A stretch of DNA of 64,000 nt from Ailurus styani (GCA_002007465.1 LNAC01000036.1:2166401-2230400), one strand, 5' to 3'. Positions 35,120-46,839 are shown, numbered from the stretch's first letter. The notes: generated by a model not told the origin, from the sequence alone. Program-made: numbers and translations.

Positions 35120-35650
35120 GCTTCCTAGTTTTCCATTTCTTTTATAATGTGTGGCCTAGATCAGTTCAGTAGTACTAGTAGGAAGTAGTAGTCACACATC
35201 CTTGTCACAGATATAATGTACAATGTAGTCCTCTAGAGAAGCGAGACTTTACCCATCTTAGGTAGCGACAACCTCCCCTACATCTTTTGCTCACCAGCTG
35301 CTGCTATCATTTCCTTCCCAGACACACAATCCATCTGTCTTTGTTTTCTTCAATAAGCTCAACCTTTCTTCGCACTGATTCTCAAGCCTGTGTTGAGATG
35401 AGGAAACAAGGTCTGGGAACCAGAGGAAGGAAAGGCAGCCAAGACAAAAGCAAAACTTTTGTGTGCTGTGAAATTCCTAGTGCCGGGCTGGCACTGTCCT
35501 TCCAGTCTATGAAGTAAGTTAAATGACATCAACCCTATATTTGCATATGGTGATATTAAAATATGGAGAGAGTAGGTCATTTTCTACACATAATGGTCTC
35601 AAAGATCTGTCTTTTAGTTAAGGAAAAATAAGTATGAAAACGTATCTGCT
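35120..35650. other. Unique sequence, no recognised feature
   Basis: Overlapping open frames on both strands at 35287-35580 have no recognisable domain. Confidence 0.45.
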
Positions 35651-35654
35651 TCTA

Positions 35655-35762
35655 TTAGACCTTAACCTCCTTGAATTCAGGGGCCGTATCTTACTTACTT
35701 TGTGTCAAATCACATCAGTTCATCCATTCATTATTGTTAAATGAGTGAAAAAATGGACCCAG
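35655..35762 (+). mobile_element. L2 LINE 3' fragment
   Basis: 'ccttgaattcaggggccgta' and 'cattattgttaaatgagtg' resemble the L2 3' end. Confidence 0.6.
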
Positions 35763-35849
35763 CACAGAAATTCCCTAAGCTGTGCCACCTATAAACTTTA
35801 CCTTTCCATCACCTCCTTCAAGGGAAATGCAGAATTATGTTGTCAACAA

Positions 35850-36003
35850 GTCATATATTATCAATCTCTATTTTTCAGATAAGAAAGCTGCAGACCAGAG
35901 AATTTATGCAACTTGCCTGGTGTCACACAGCTAGTAAATGGCAAAGAGAAGATTCAAATACCAGCTCTAGCTAAACATAATTTGTGCTCTAACCATTATG
36001 TTT
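35850..36003 (-). mobile_element. MIR SINE, antisense
   Basis: 'aacttgcctggtgtcacaca', 'gctagtaaatggcaaagaga' and 'gtgctctaaccattatg' are a clear MIR match. Confidence 0.9.
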
Positions 36004-36009
36004 TTTTTC

Positions 36010-36355
36010 CATTGATCATCTGAACCACTCATGCAAGACATTTATAGCGCCTAAAATTGCATACCCAATATAATTTGTCAATCTATTATGCAAAACACAC
36101 AAAGTTAAAAGTTAACTCTTATACCCTGCTCATTGGTGGGTATCCAACAAAACAATGGAGAAAAATTAGTCCAATCTCTTTGGTTTTTACCCATATACAG
36201 AAATAAGGTTCCTAAAAGAGCAAGTGATTTCCTCAAGTCTCTCCAGCAAGTGGTGCTAGAAAAAAAATTAAAGCCTAGTGTCTGTCAACAAGTTGAGTCC
36301 TCATTCTGCCACACTACTCTGCCTCTCTTAATTAATTGCTGCTTCTATTATTATT
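36010..36355. other. Unique sequence, no recognised feature
   Basis: The forward frame 36133-36441 (102 codons) runs into an L2 relic and is not supported. Confidence 0.45.
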
Positions 36356-36361
36356 TTGTCA

Positions 36362-36480
36362 ATATCAGAATGGCCTTTGATTTAGTCATTCAACGAAGCT
36401 TTTATAGCACCTTATATGCCAGTCCTTGGGATTGCTTCTAGGGGAGGCAGAGATAAGACTTGTTCCCATTTCATATTTAA
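36362..36480 (-). mobile_element. L2 LINE fragment, antisense
   Basis: 'tttagtcattcaacgaagct', 'taccttatatgcc'-type wording and 'gggaggcagagataagactt' fit the reverse strand of an L2 3' end. Confidence 0.6.
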
Positions 36481-36619
36481 GAAGTCCCCCATCAATGGAA
36501 AAGAGGTCAGCCTTTGTGAGTTAGACAAAACATATGTATACTTGCTTCTTGGTGTTTAAAGAAACTCCCCATTTATGATTCCATCTCTTGCCTTCTGCCC
36601 ATTGCCTTCCTTTTTATTC

Positions 36620-37095
36620 TCTCTGGCCAGAGTGATTAGGTTATGAAGCTGAGCTAATCCTGTTAGTGCCGGGATGACTTTTCTCACACTTGTGTGTCCC
36701 ATAGCTCTTAGAAAGTCAGAAGGAATTACTGGGCATTGGATTCACCTTGCCAGAAAGATGACAAACGGGGGGAGGGAGGAAATGAAAGCGTGGATGCCCA
36801 GCTGACCTGTTCTTTAACCTCTCCCCCTGGAAGCCATTCTTCCCTCTGTGTGTGTCGGTGCGGGCCAGAGGCACATGCCCTTGAGATACAAAGAGAGCAA
36901 AGTTGACGTCAGCTATTTCTTCCTGAGCAAACATTCCACTAATTCCACAGCCAGACAGCTTGCAAAATTGCCTTTGTAGGACTGCTGAGGTCTCCTTTCC
37001 CGTCAAGTTCACTTTGTATTCTTTCAGCAAAGATGCACCTACCACAGAGTGCACCAGGAGACACCGTGTCAGAGTCGTGGTGAGCCCACTTCATG
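36620..37095. promoter_or_regulatory. Candidate regulatory element with a perfect CRE
   Basis: Repeat-free segment of higher G+C than its surroundings. It contains the palindromic cAMP-response element TGACGTCA at 36904-36911 and two close 'attccac' motifs at 36944-36962. No promoter features (TATA, CpG island) accompany it. Motif evidence only. Confidence 0.35.
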
Positions 37096-37213
37096 GATGA
37101 TTAGCATTCTCTGACCCAGCCACCATTTTCAATCACTTGCAACTACAGACTTCTGGCTCCAGCAATTACTTCTATCCTTCAAAACCTTCTCCTTCTCAAC
37201 ATCAGAGTAACTC

Positions 37214-37398
37214 TGTTAAAGCCCTCTGCTTCGAATGGTGCCTTGCATGGAGCAGCTCTCTTTGAGCATGATCTCTATCAAAATACACATATCCTAAATA
37301 TGCNTTGTTAAAGCAGTCTGCTTCGAATGGTGCCTTCTTGCATGGAGCAGCTCTCTTTGAGCATGATCTCTATCAAAATACACATATCCTAAATATGC
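37214..37398. other. Single-N join with about 90-bp duplicated flank
   Basis: N at 37304. 37214-37303 and 37306-37398 are copies differing by two substitutions and a 3-base insertion. Likely a haplotype or contig-end overlap. Confidence 0.82.
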
Positions 37399-37544
37399 TC
37401 CCCAGAAATCTGAATTCTGTGCATACCAGCATAGCCCCAATTAAGAATCACTGAATGAGATGAGTGACCCCTTGTCTAAAGCAGAAGTCCCAAAATTAAC
37501 TCATTTGATTTTTATTGAGCATCTGCTGTGTCCCAGGATTGTGT

Positions 37545-37728
37545 TAGACCAGTGTTCCTCAAAGTACAGTCGGGCAGTGTCAGCAACACCTGATCCTTGC
37601 TAGAAATGTAAGTTCTCAGGCATTACCCCAGGCCTACTGAATGAGAACCTCCAGGAGTAGAGGTCCAGGATTCTGTGTTTTAATGGGCTCTGTAGGTGAT
37701 TCATATCAGTGTTTGAGAACACCACCTT
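37545..37728 (+). mobile_element. MER5A hAT-Charlie DNA transposon
   Basis: 'agaaatgtaagttctcaggc', 'accccaggcctactgaatga', 'ttctgtgttttaatgggctc' and 'gtttgagaacacc' cover nearly the whole MER5A order. Confidence 0.9.
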
Positions 37729-37814
37729 GTGGTGAACTATATATAGCTCAATGCCAGTGGGAAGGCTATCTGGCCCCCGAGGTGTCAATATAACTGTTGA
37801 AAGCTGGAGTCCAT

Positions 37815-38260
37815 GGCCTGGGTGTGCGAGTTTGCTAGAGTTGCCAGAATAATCAGACCAGGGGGTTTAAACAACAGAAATTTACTGTCTCACGATTCTG
37901 GAGGCTGGAATTCCAAGATCAAAATGTCAGCAAGGTTGACTCCTTCTGACAACTGCAAGGGAAAGATCTTTTGTAGCCCTCTCCCCTTGGTTTGTAGATG
38001 ACTGTCTTCTCCCTGTGTCTCTTCAAATCATCTTCCCTCTATGTACATTGCTATCCAAATTTCCCCTTTCTGTAAGGACACAGGTCATACGGAATTAGGG
38101 CCCACTCACCCTAATGACTCCATGTTTACTTGATTACCTCTGTAAAGACCCTATGTCTGAGTAAGGTCACGTGCTGAAATACTAGAAGTTATAGGATTTC
38201 AACATGAATTTGGGGAGCAGGGGGTGGGGTGCAATTCAACGCATAGCCTGGGGCACTCCC
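37815..38260 (-). mobile_element. MaLR (MLT1-like) LTR, antisense
   Basis: Reads as the reverse complement of the same LTR type as at 40960: 'gtttgctagagttgccagaa', 'taaacaacagaaatttactg', 'attctggaggctggaattcc', 'gtaaggacacaggtcatacg', 'aaagaccctatgtctgagta'. Confidence 0.8.
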
Positions 38261-38269
38261 TAAGTTTAA

Positions 38270-38925
38270 GCGTTACTTTACAAATAGTCAGCATTGGGCT
38301 AACACTGTGGTTTTTGCTCTTACACACAGCCACGTCACCCTGGGTAGGGTCCTGATCCCTCTCTTTAGTTCCCATGTGAACTCTAATAACGCCAAGTTTT
38401 TGGTGTGTTTGGTAGATTTTACTGTATCCTCCAGGTGATTGTCATGGGGAGACAAGTGTTGCTTGTAGCTTAGCATCTGCCCCCTACTTTCCTCTCCTTG
38501 CTCCCTCTTCTGTTCTTGACCCAACTTTTAAAGCACAACTCTTTGCCTGCAGCTGTGCTAACTACCAATGGCTCCAAGATGGAAGAGAAACTGCCATGAT
38601 CCCTCTCATGTACATTGAGAGGCTGTACTTTAATGTTCTCACTCCTGATTTAAGATAACATGGTTAAAATTAGTATAACATTTGCTTCTGATTTGCTTTA
38701 AAATTCTTGGTACATACATTGTTAACTATGCCACTCATTTCAAAAACCACATTCTTCCTGATGCAAATGGTTTGTGGCCTTCTGACTTTCAGATGCTCAA
38801 ATGTTGTGAATGATCATGAGTTCTTTTATGAGTAGCTGAAATGTAAATCACATATTCTATCACAGCTCTATTAATCTTTATTGTTAGGAGCTGACTTTCA
38901 TCTTCCTTCTATGGACATTGATCTT
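38270..38925. other. Unique sequence, no recognised feature
   Basis: Nothing that I can name. Confidence 0.45.
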
Positions 38926-38929
38926 TTAT

Positions 38930-39560
38930 TCCTAGTTCATTAGAAGCATTGTCAATGTTAATAACAACTTTTGGGGAAGAGGGGATTGCAATATAAAAAA
39001 ACCTATAGAGAACATCAAATGCATATTCGTTTAGTAATCAAGCAGCATCTTGTATCAAGCATAACATTTCAAACTTCAAATGTCCCAACAGAACTCATGT
39101 CACCCCCTTGAACCCCATCCCCAACCTTGCCTTTCCCAATAAATGGCACCATCACCTTCCACGCATCAGCACCAACTTTTCACCTTTTTTTCACTGCCCA
39201 TATCCAATCCATCAGCAAATATGTCCAATATTACCTCAAAAATAGATCCTAAATCAGGTCACTTCTCCCAGCCTCCACTTCTACCAGAGTCTTGGCTGCC
39301 ACATTTATTGACTAAATATCTGAAATATCCTTCTGGCTGTTTCATTTCAATTCTCAATCCCCACCTTTCCATTTAAATAGCAACTGCCAAAGTGGTCTCT
39401 TTAGATCTTAAAACATGTCACTTCTCTAGGTAAAACCCTCTCATGCTTTCTTAGTGTGTTCCAAATAAAATCCAAAGTCAGCACCTTGATTTACAAAACC
39501 ATGCACATTTCCCATTCTGACTTCATCTTGTGCAATGCTCATTAGGCCAGATATAGTGGC
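38930..39560 (+). mobile_element. L2 LINE fragment, sense
   Basis: 'aaatcaggtcacttctccca', 'acatgtcacttctctaggta', 'aaaaccctctcatgctttct', 'aaataaaatccaaagtcagc' and 'cttgatttacaaaaccatgc' follow the L2 3' region. The 5' boundary is uncertain. Confidence 0.7.
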
Positions 39561-39639
39561 CTAATATCTCAACAAGGAATGTCACCTTTACTCATCACAA
39601 TAGTGCTTTGGCCCAGTGGTTGGTAGAGAGAACACTAGG

Positions 39640-39722
39640 GATGAGGATTTAATAAAATTAAAGAATTTTCCCAAGCACATATAGCTAGTAAGTTCTACAG
39701 CTAAGATTCATACCCAGTTTTT
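39640..39722 (-). mobile_element. MIR fragment, antisense
   Basis: 'agaattttcccaagcacata' and 'tagctagtaagttctacagc' match the MIR core. Confidence 0.65.
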
Positions 39723-39727
39723 GGTAC

Positions 39728-39968
39728 ATAATGCCAGACACTGGGCCAAGTCCTTTAGACATATTTACTTATTTGGTATTTATATCAGCTCTGCGAGGTA
39801 AATATTACCACCTTCATTTGATGGATAAGGAAACTGAGACTCAAAGAAGTTTAGTAACTAGCTCATGGTCACACAGCCAATAAATGGCAGACTTGGGATT
39901 CAAACCCAGGCAGGCGGCTCCTAGTTCACGCTGTTATCACTCTACATACTATCACTGTCTTACTACCA
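39728..39968 (-). mobile_element. MIR SINE, antisense, near full length
   Basis: 'ggataaggaaactgagactc', 'tcatggtcacacagccaata' and 'gggattcaaacccaggcagg' are one of the best-preserved MIR matches here. Confidence 0.94.
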
Positions 39969-39974
39969 CTTGGA

Positions 39975-40955
39975 TTTTCTACATTCCGGGATCTTTATCT
40001 TTAAAGTACAGTTAAGCTACCTACCTACCTTACAAAGTTGTTTAAGGATTAAAGGAATGAAGTATACATGAAATTCAAAAAAATTAAAAACAAATTCCAT
40101 TTAATCACTGCAGTGAGAGGGAGTCTGGCCTAGGGCTCTTAAGTGTGTGAGATAAAATAAGGAATATAAACTTCCGTGCTTGACAGTAGATTAAGACAGG
40201 GTAAAGGAAACAGAAATAACATCATCAAGAAGATAAATACAGATTCGTGAAAAATGCATTGGCATCCATGGCCCTGGGGATACGAGTAGTCAAAGTGACG
40301 ACACAGATGACGTAAAGTCCAATCTCTTAAATATACTAAGCCCAAAGCAATTTGGTAGAAGTGAGATCATAATTCCACAATGTTCATTTTCACCTCTTCT
40401 GTGTCCTTTCCCACTGCACTCAGGACCCAGCCTTCGAGATATCAACCCAGCAGCCAGAAAAGTGGTGTGATCCCTGGAGGAGGCCACTTGGCATCTGACT
40501 CCGACATGGTGCAAAGCTCACGTCCTGCTGCCTTTCGCAGTTTTATTTGGAGACGATTCACAGGATGGCTCCTGTGGTTCCTGATCCAGCCAGGGGACAC
40601 AAAAGTGGCAATTTGACTTGAAAGAAAATTAATTTTTCTCTCTAAATTGGCAACTACCATGACCAGTCAGGGTTCCCTTCCACCCCAATCCCCAGCTGCA
40701 CTCCGTGAACTACAGAGAAGAAAAGACAAAACTATGTGAACAATCTCTCTCTGTTCCTCAAACGCTACTGCAGCTGGTATTAGTAGAAAAAAGGGATGAA
40801 GTATCTGTACTGACATTTTTATAGTTGCCAAAGGGTTTCCTCTCTTGGTCTTCCCTACCCCCTCTCTACAGACCACCAGCCTTCTGTCTCTCCAGGTTCC
40901 GTCGAGCTCAGGAACTTGAACATGTGTTTCTTCTCCCTGGAACACCATCTGTCCT
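39975..40955. other. Unique sequence, no gene recognised
   Basis: Many overlapping frames on both strands (40139-40948) show no protein family. A half-CRE-like TGACGTAA lies near 40308. Confidence 0.45.
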
Positions 40956-40959
40956 TCTT

Positions 40960-41308
40960 GTCATGAATTGAATTGTGCTCCCCTCCTTCCCAGGCAAATT
41001 CATATATTTAAGTCCTAACCCCAGTACTTCAGAATGCAACCCTATTGGACGGAGGCACACCCGGAGAAGACAAGGTGAAGAGACGCGGGAAGAACATGGC
41101 CATCTACAAAGCAAGGAATGCCGGCAGCTACCAGAGGCTAGGAAGCCACAAACAGATCCTTCCCCAGTGCCTTCCGAGAGAGTAAGGCCCACTGACACCT
41201 TGGTTTTAGACTCCTGGCCTTCAGAATTATGACAGAATAAATCCCAGTTGTTCTAAGCCACCCAGTCGGTAGTACTTTGTTATAGCAGCCCTACCCAACA
41301 AATTTACT
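40960..41308 (+). mobile_element. MaLR (MLT1-like) LTR with internal deletion
   Basis: 'tgaattgaattgtgctcccc', 'aagtcctaaccccagtactt', 'gaataaatcccagttgttct', 'aagccacccagtcggtagta' and 'tgttatagcagccctaccca' follow the LTR order. The middle is shorter than usual. Confidence 0.85.
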
Positions 41309-41319
41309 GATCTCTGCAT

Positions 41320-41640
41320 AACTATCTTCTTTTAATCCTTCAGCCTAAGTCTGGCATTCTCTGACCATCCTATCTGCGGCACCTCTGAATGTTCTTAGTC
41401 CTACACCCCTTTGTTTCCTTCAAAGTGCTAAGTACACTTGGTACCTGTTCAACCTCCCTCACTTGCTTTCTCCCTCTGTGTGTGTGTCTGTGTGTGTGTG
41501 TCTGTGTGTGATATAAATCTCATCAGAGAAGGAACTACAATTTTCCTGTTAACATTTATATTCCAACCATCTGGCATGGTGTCTGGCACACAATAACTGC
41601 TAAAGAAATAAACATATTTAATAAATGGAGAAGAATCTGA
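41320..41640 (+). mobile_element. L2 LINE 3' end with TG repeat
   Basis: 'atctggcatggtgtctggca', 'cacaataactgctaaagaaa' and a poly-AATAAA-like end fit L2. An interrupted TG repeat lies at 41476-41511. Confidence 0.72.
41476..41511 (+). repeat. (TG)n microsatellite, interrupted
   Basis: Three TG blocks separated by 'tc' interruptions. Confidence 0.92.
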
Positions 41641-41649
41641 AAACAAAAA

Positions 41650-42955
41650 CTCAACAACCATTTTAAAAAAAAAAAGGAGCAAATGCAAATCATACCTTCT
41701 GAGACATGTCCTACAAGTTTGGTGAGTTTGTCCCACCACAATGCAATTTAAAAATATGCCCCCCTCCCCGGAAAGCCACTCCAAACTCTTGATAAAATCC
41801 TTCTTTTTCTCTTGCCATTTAGCATCTAAGAACTTTTTGACTCCTGCTACATTTCACCAGACTGGTGAGCTTGTAGGGAGCCACTCAATATTCATTTGGA
41901 GCCTCTGGGAAGTCTTGCTAAGGCAGGCCCTGTAGGCTTCTTCCTTACTAGGTGGGAAAGAATTGATCAAACAAGAGAGTGCTTCATGAGATGTCCCGGA
42001 GGTGAAGGGAATAGGAGAAAGGCTTGGCTCTGTTATTTGCCAGCCCCTGCTGGCACCTTCATGCCTGGAAAATCAGCATTAGGAAAGAAAAACTTATAAA
42101 AGCTGCCTCTCGTTGCCTATAGCTCAAAGGTCAGAATTGAATAAATGCTAATACTGCACAGAAAATAGCCTCCGAAAAGTTCTCTTCCTAGATCTATATC
42201 CAACATGCAAATATAGTAGTGTCTTATTTTTCCTTCTTAACTCCTAAGGGTTATAGATGTCTCACTTTCATGCCAACAATGGTGGGAATCTTGACCTTGG
42301 ACTCCAACTCTGGATCCAACAGTTTAAAAGGCACATGACCAAAACAGGACACCATCAGAGGAAGGTCAAAGGTAGGGTTACAGAAACAAAGGCAGAAGGC
42401 AGATACAAAACCAGGCAACACCATTAGACTGAAGGACCTAGTGGTACTTATCCTGGAAAATAAAACGTGTTATTATCTGTGGGGTTTGGGAGGAAAGAAC
42501 TAGGGCCAGTGAGTATGACAATTAGACTGGACAGAACTTTGGCTCCATCTAAAAAGATCTTACATTGAGATGTACTCTTTTAAAAGCAGCTGAGCTGCCT
42601 GTGTAAGAAGAGGCCACTCCCTGGCCTGTTTATAGGGGAGTCTAACAGAGGAGTTGCACGGAGGCATCTAAATTTCCTTCAGCACTAATAGTGGTGATTT
42701 CATGAAACTTTCCCCAAAGTCCAGCTTGTCTCACTTACCCAGTTTTGACCTGGGAGGAACCACTAACATCTGTAGACCCTATTATTTGTAGAACCCCAAA
42801 GATGTCTATCTGAATTAATGAGACACATTCAAGGTCTGGGCATCTTGTTCTTTTTCCATTAAGATTCATTTGCCCCAAAGAATTACTATTTAGCATAAAG
42901 GAGTAGCTGCTTTGTCAAGTTTTTCTTTGCCTTTCCTATAATTGCCCATCTCTAG
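41650..42955. other. Unique sequence, no gene recognised
   Basis: No repeat or gene named across 1.3 kb. Confidence 0.45.
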
Positions 42956-42959
42956 GCAG

Positions 42960-43382
42960 CCTATGAGGCTCCAAGCAATTTGGTCATCTCTTCTCTGGCT
43001 CCTCATCGTCTACCTGGTAAAGCCCAAGCTTGGTACATGAAATCTTCCATGATCTGGCATCTGCCTCCCTCTTCAGGCTCAACTGCTTTTCTTTCTGCCT
43101 TCTCTGCATACTCTGTTACCATTCTGCCAAGATGTCATTTCCTCCCTAAAGCTTCTGGGGCACTCCTGAAGAATCTCCTCTGAGATCCTTGCACAATATG
43201 CAGGTTTGCATAATAAACATTTCTATAATGCTACTTATCACATCATACTCTGAATATCCTATATCCACTGTGTCCTTCTTGGGAGCAGGGCTTGAATTGT
43301 TCACATCTCGATGTGCACTATCTAATGTATTATCATGTATTACCACAGAGAAGACCCTCAATAAATATTTTAAGTGAATTAT
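42960..43382 (+). mobile_element. L2 LINE 3' end, sense
   Basis: 'tcttccatgatctggcatct', 'cttttctttctgccttctct', 'tcttgggagcagggcttgaa' and 'gaccctcaataaatatttta' follow the L2 3' end order, terminating in the polyadenylation-like AATAAA. Confidence 0.85.
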
Positions 43383-43384
43383 AT

Positions 43385-44275
43385 ATACCTAAAGTATCAA
43401 GAAATTGAATTTACAGCCATAGACAATAGTCCTTCTATAAATTCTAGTAAAATATACAGAGTAGAATTTTTTAAATACTGCTTGTGATTTAGTAAATGAA
43501 TATACGGTCCCTGGCATAAATATTTTATTCTTCTCAAATTACATTAATACATTTAACTGGAACAATATTGTTCATTCAACAATACCAATATTTTTGTTCA
43601 TGTATTTTTGTCTTTCAGCTTTTTTTCCCCTCTCCTTGATTTTTTCTCTTTCACCCTTCACTTTCAGCCCATTGCCCATCTCTAATAATTAAGCTAAGCT
43701 GTTCTTCACCTTCCCTTCCTTCCTCTTCCTTTCTCTTCTAAGACATTGTTAAAGTACATATTAGATACCAGAAATAGTGAGCTTTGCGCCGGAGACCCAG
43801 AAATTAAGAAAATATGCTTTTCATTTAATGATTTTTCATCCGGTGGGAAAAACAGACTAGTGGAGCAATACTACAATAAAGCATGGTAAGTGTGAAAATA
43901 GGGGGTGGCAAGGCTAGATAGCCATAGGTGTTCAGAAATGGGGTAGCTTCCTTAACAGGGATAGCCTATTGCCAGAGGACATGATGCTCAATTCTATTTT
44001 AATATCCTACCATAAATGGACTTGCCCAAACCCCAAAACTGGAGTCAATATATTCTATAAATGGAAGACTAAGGAAAAGAACTGTCATGTCTTGAAGGAA
44101 AAAATGTCTAAAACATTGGTTATTGAAGTCCTAAGTGACTTCTATTCTTATAATAGCTGTCTTTTCCTTCAAGTCATCTTCATAATGGGTACTAACTGCT
44201 GAAGGGCCATATTGATCTTCTGGGAATTCACATCAGCTGTTAGGAATGGCTAGAGAGAGTGAAGGCAGATATGAC
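43385..44275. other. Unique or unassigned sequence
   Basis: 43730-43910 may be an L2 or other old repeat; not resolved. Confidence 0.4.
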
Positions 44276-44279
44276 CATA

Positions 44280-44645
44280 GACTGGTTTCTGTAACTTAAA
44301 TGTTCAAAAATTGAAAAATGGCCTAACTAAATAGTAATGTATCCATAAGATGAAATATTCAAAATTCAGTAAAAGTAATGGCAGAGATCTATATTTATTG
44401 ACTTGGAAATAGGCCCATGACATATATCTGAGTAAAAGGCGGTACACTGTATGTACTGTTTTATTTGGGTAAAATGTTTGCAATCATTGATGTGCATAAA
44501 GACACGTAGAATGGTATCTAAGTAAAATATTAATCAAAATGCATCATTTTTTGCACACCCTGAATGTGGAATTTGTGTTGCTTTTATCTTTCTTCTTTGT
44601 ACAGTTGTGGGTTTATTTGATTTTTTTAAATTAGCATGTTATTGG
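44280..44645 (+). mobile_element. Old L1M 3' end, sense
   Basis: 'aaaaatggcctaactaaata', 'tattgacttggaaataggcc', 'tgagtaaaaggcggtacact' and 'tttttttaaattagcatgtt' follow an old L1 3' end. Confidence 0.7.
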
Positions 44646-44671
44646 AAGAACAGCGATAGCATTTAAGAGCG

Positions 44672-45175
44672 GGCCTCCAGAAGACATCCAGATGGCTAAC
44701 AGACACATGAAAAGATGCTCAACATCACTCAGCATCAGGGAAATACAAATCAAAGTCACAATGAGATACCACCTCACACCTGTCAGAATGACTAAAATTA
44801 ACAACTCAGGAAACAACAAGTGTTGGGGAGGATGTGGAAAAAGGGGAACTCTTTTGCACTGTTGGTGGTAATGTAAACTGCTGCAGCCACTCTGGAAAAC
44901 AGTATGGAGGTTACTAAAAAAGTTAATAGAACTACCCTACAATCCAGCAGCTGCACTATTAGGTATTATCCAAAGGATACAAACATAGTGATTCAAAGGG
45001 GCACCTGCACCCCAATATTTATAGCAGCAATGTCCACAATAGCCAAAATATGGAAAAAGCTGAAATGTCCATCGACTGATGAGTGGATAAAGAAGATGTG
45101 GTACAATGGAATACTACTTCTGTTACAATGGAATACAATGGAATACTACTCAGCCATCAAAAAGGACTGAGAGAT
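44672..45175 (+). mobile_element. Carnivoran L1 ORF2 C-terminal fragment
   Basis: Well preserved: 'gaagacatccagatggctaa', 'tgagataccacctcacacct', 'aaacagtatggaggttacta', 'tagcagcaatgtccacaata', 'gtccatcgactgatgagtgg'. The forward frame 44904-45170 reads as the end of ORF2 with a frameshift upstream. The 13-bp unit 'tacaatggaatac' occurs three times at 45101-45145, where a normal copy has it once. The fragment stops without the L1 3' UTR or poly(A). Confidence 0.92.
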
Positions 45176-45314
45176 AGGCACAAAATGCTTAGTCATTTTG
45201 ATCATTTTGGACCACAAAATGTAATGATCCCTGGAATGTTGTTTTTAATGAATTTTAATAATTGTTGCAAAGATTATTTAACAAAAGCAATAAAAATACA
45301 GTTTAAATTATAAG

Positions 45315-45678
45315 GCTTACTCCTTTACCTTCTTCAGACCTTGAGTCAAATTTCATCTCATGAAGTACTTCCCTGGCCAATGAAAAACCAAAAACAAATA
45401 ATCCTTCCCCCTTTACCACCAACAGACACTCCACCTCCCTCTTTTTTTTTTCTCCATAATGTCTTTCCCTACTTTATTTTTTTCATTGGCACTCATTACC
45501 ATCTAACACACTGTTATTCATTCATTCATTCATTCATTCATTCATTCTGTTTGCTGTTGATCTCTGCCCAATAGAATCTCAGGCCCAGAAAGAGGTTTCT
45601 TGTCTAGTTTATTAATGTATCCTCAGCAGTGTTGGCACATGGTAGACAATAAATATCTGTTGAATGAATGAATGTTAA
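45315..45678 (+). mobile_element. L2 LINE 3' end with (ATTC)n
   Basis: 'ccctggccaatgaaaaacca'-type wording, 'ttcctactttatttttttc'-like order, 'cagtgttggcacatggtaga' and 'caataaatatctgttgaatg' fit L2. An ATTC tetranucleotide run lies at 45516-45547. Confidence 0.8.
45516..45547 (+). repeat. (ATTC)n microsatellite
   Basis: About 8 units. Confidence 0.95.
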
Positions 45679-45679
45679 T

Positions 45680-46495
45680 AAAGAGTTTATACTGACATGG
45701 TAAATGGTATACATTGGGCACATATATCTATTCATCTTGTCCTTTCAGTAGAAAGTGATTTGACCAAAAATGCCAACTAAGTGACATCAGCTGAGGCTGT
45801 TGTACATACCTGAACAAACTAGAGAGGGAGCCTGATTCAGCGGGGGATAGGGCATAAACCAGCTAAGGAGTAACAAACAACTGATATCTCTCTTACTCGA
45901 TTAAGGCAATGGTAAATAATTATGCCAAACTAAACCGGCTTCTTCTGGAGCTTCTTCTAGAGACTACAGCAAGGATGAGCCAAGTGATGAAGGAAAGAGA
46001 TTTACCGAAGGAAGGAGAAAGACCATAAAACAAAGTCAAGAGAGAGAGAGAGAAACCGACCAGAGCTACCTCCACCTCTAACAGTTCTCAGTTCCAAATA
46101 CAGGTCAGAGCTGCCATTCAAGAATGTGCAGCCTCCTGTCTTTTTTGTTGGTTGGTATATTTCCCTTAAATGAATTAAAATAGCATTGTCTTTACAATCC
46201 AAAGATCTATGTTAACAACTGAAAACTGGTTAACTAAAATAAGTAGTATACAAATTAGGCAGAGTTAAATCACTATTATTATTACTATTTTTAATATGCT
46301 CACCAAAACAAAACTAAGGAAATGTTCATCATGTCACTATTTTCTTCTGTTAGTGGAATTAAGGTATAATTATTTTTGTTTTGTAATATATTTTAATATT
46401 TATCTTCCAAATTTGCTATAATCAGTATGCTAAGAGCAAACATTTCAGGCACTTAAATACCACTATGTAGTAAGTATTCAATACTTATATCATTG
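45680..46495. other. Unique sequence, no recognised feature
   Basis: Includes a short GA run at 46038-46054. Confidence 0.45.
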
Positions 46496-46497
46496 TT

Positions 46498-46585
46498 TGT
46501 CCATTTATTCAACAAGAAAACTCAAATGAAGTGCTTACTATTTGCCACCTATCTCTGTGGAAGAGTAAGTAGGATGACATCATTG
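46498..46585 (-). mobile_element. L2 fragment, antisense
   Basis: 'tccatttattcaacaagaaa' then 'gtgcttactatttgccacct' resemble the reverse strand of an L2 3' end. Confidence 0.55.
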
Positions 46586-46839
46586 GTAAGTTTTAAAAGT
46601 TATTTTGAAATCATTGGCCAGAATATCCCTGCAAATTAATACTATATTTTAAAACCATTGTGTATTCTAATAACACTTTCTTATGTGGAAATTAATTGCT
46701 TTTGAGAAGGATAAGTTGTAGAAAAGCCTTTTTTTCAGCTATCTTTTCAAGGATGATGCTCAGATTTTGATGTTTTTACCTGTGAAAGGAGATGAAGGTC
46801 AAAGTGTTAATTCCACTATCATTAATATCATGATTCTAA

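Noticed and set aside
36716..37054. 112-codon reverse frame over the CRE block
   Set aside because: No recognisable protein; more likely noncoding sequence with higher G+C content.
32464..37398. Direct repeats near Ns as biological tandem duplications
   Set aside because: All are centred on assembly Ns, so an assembly cause is far likelier.
44904..45170. 88-codon frame with clear protein similarity
   Set aside because: The similarity is to L1 ORF2, so it is a transposon fragment and not a host gene.
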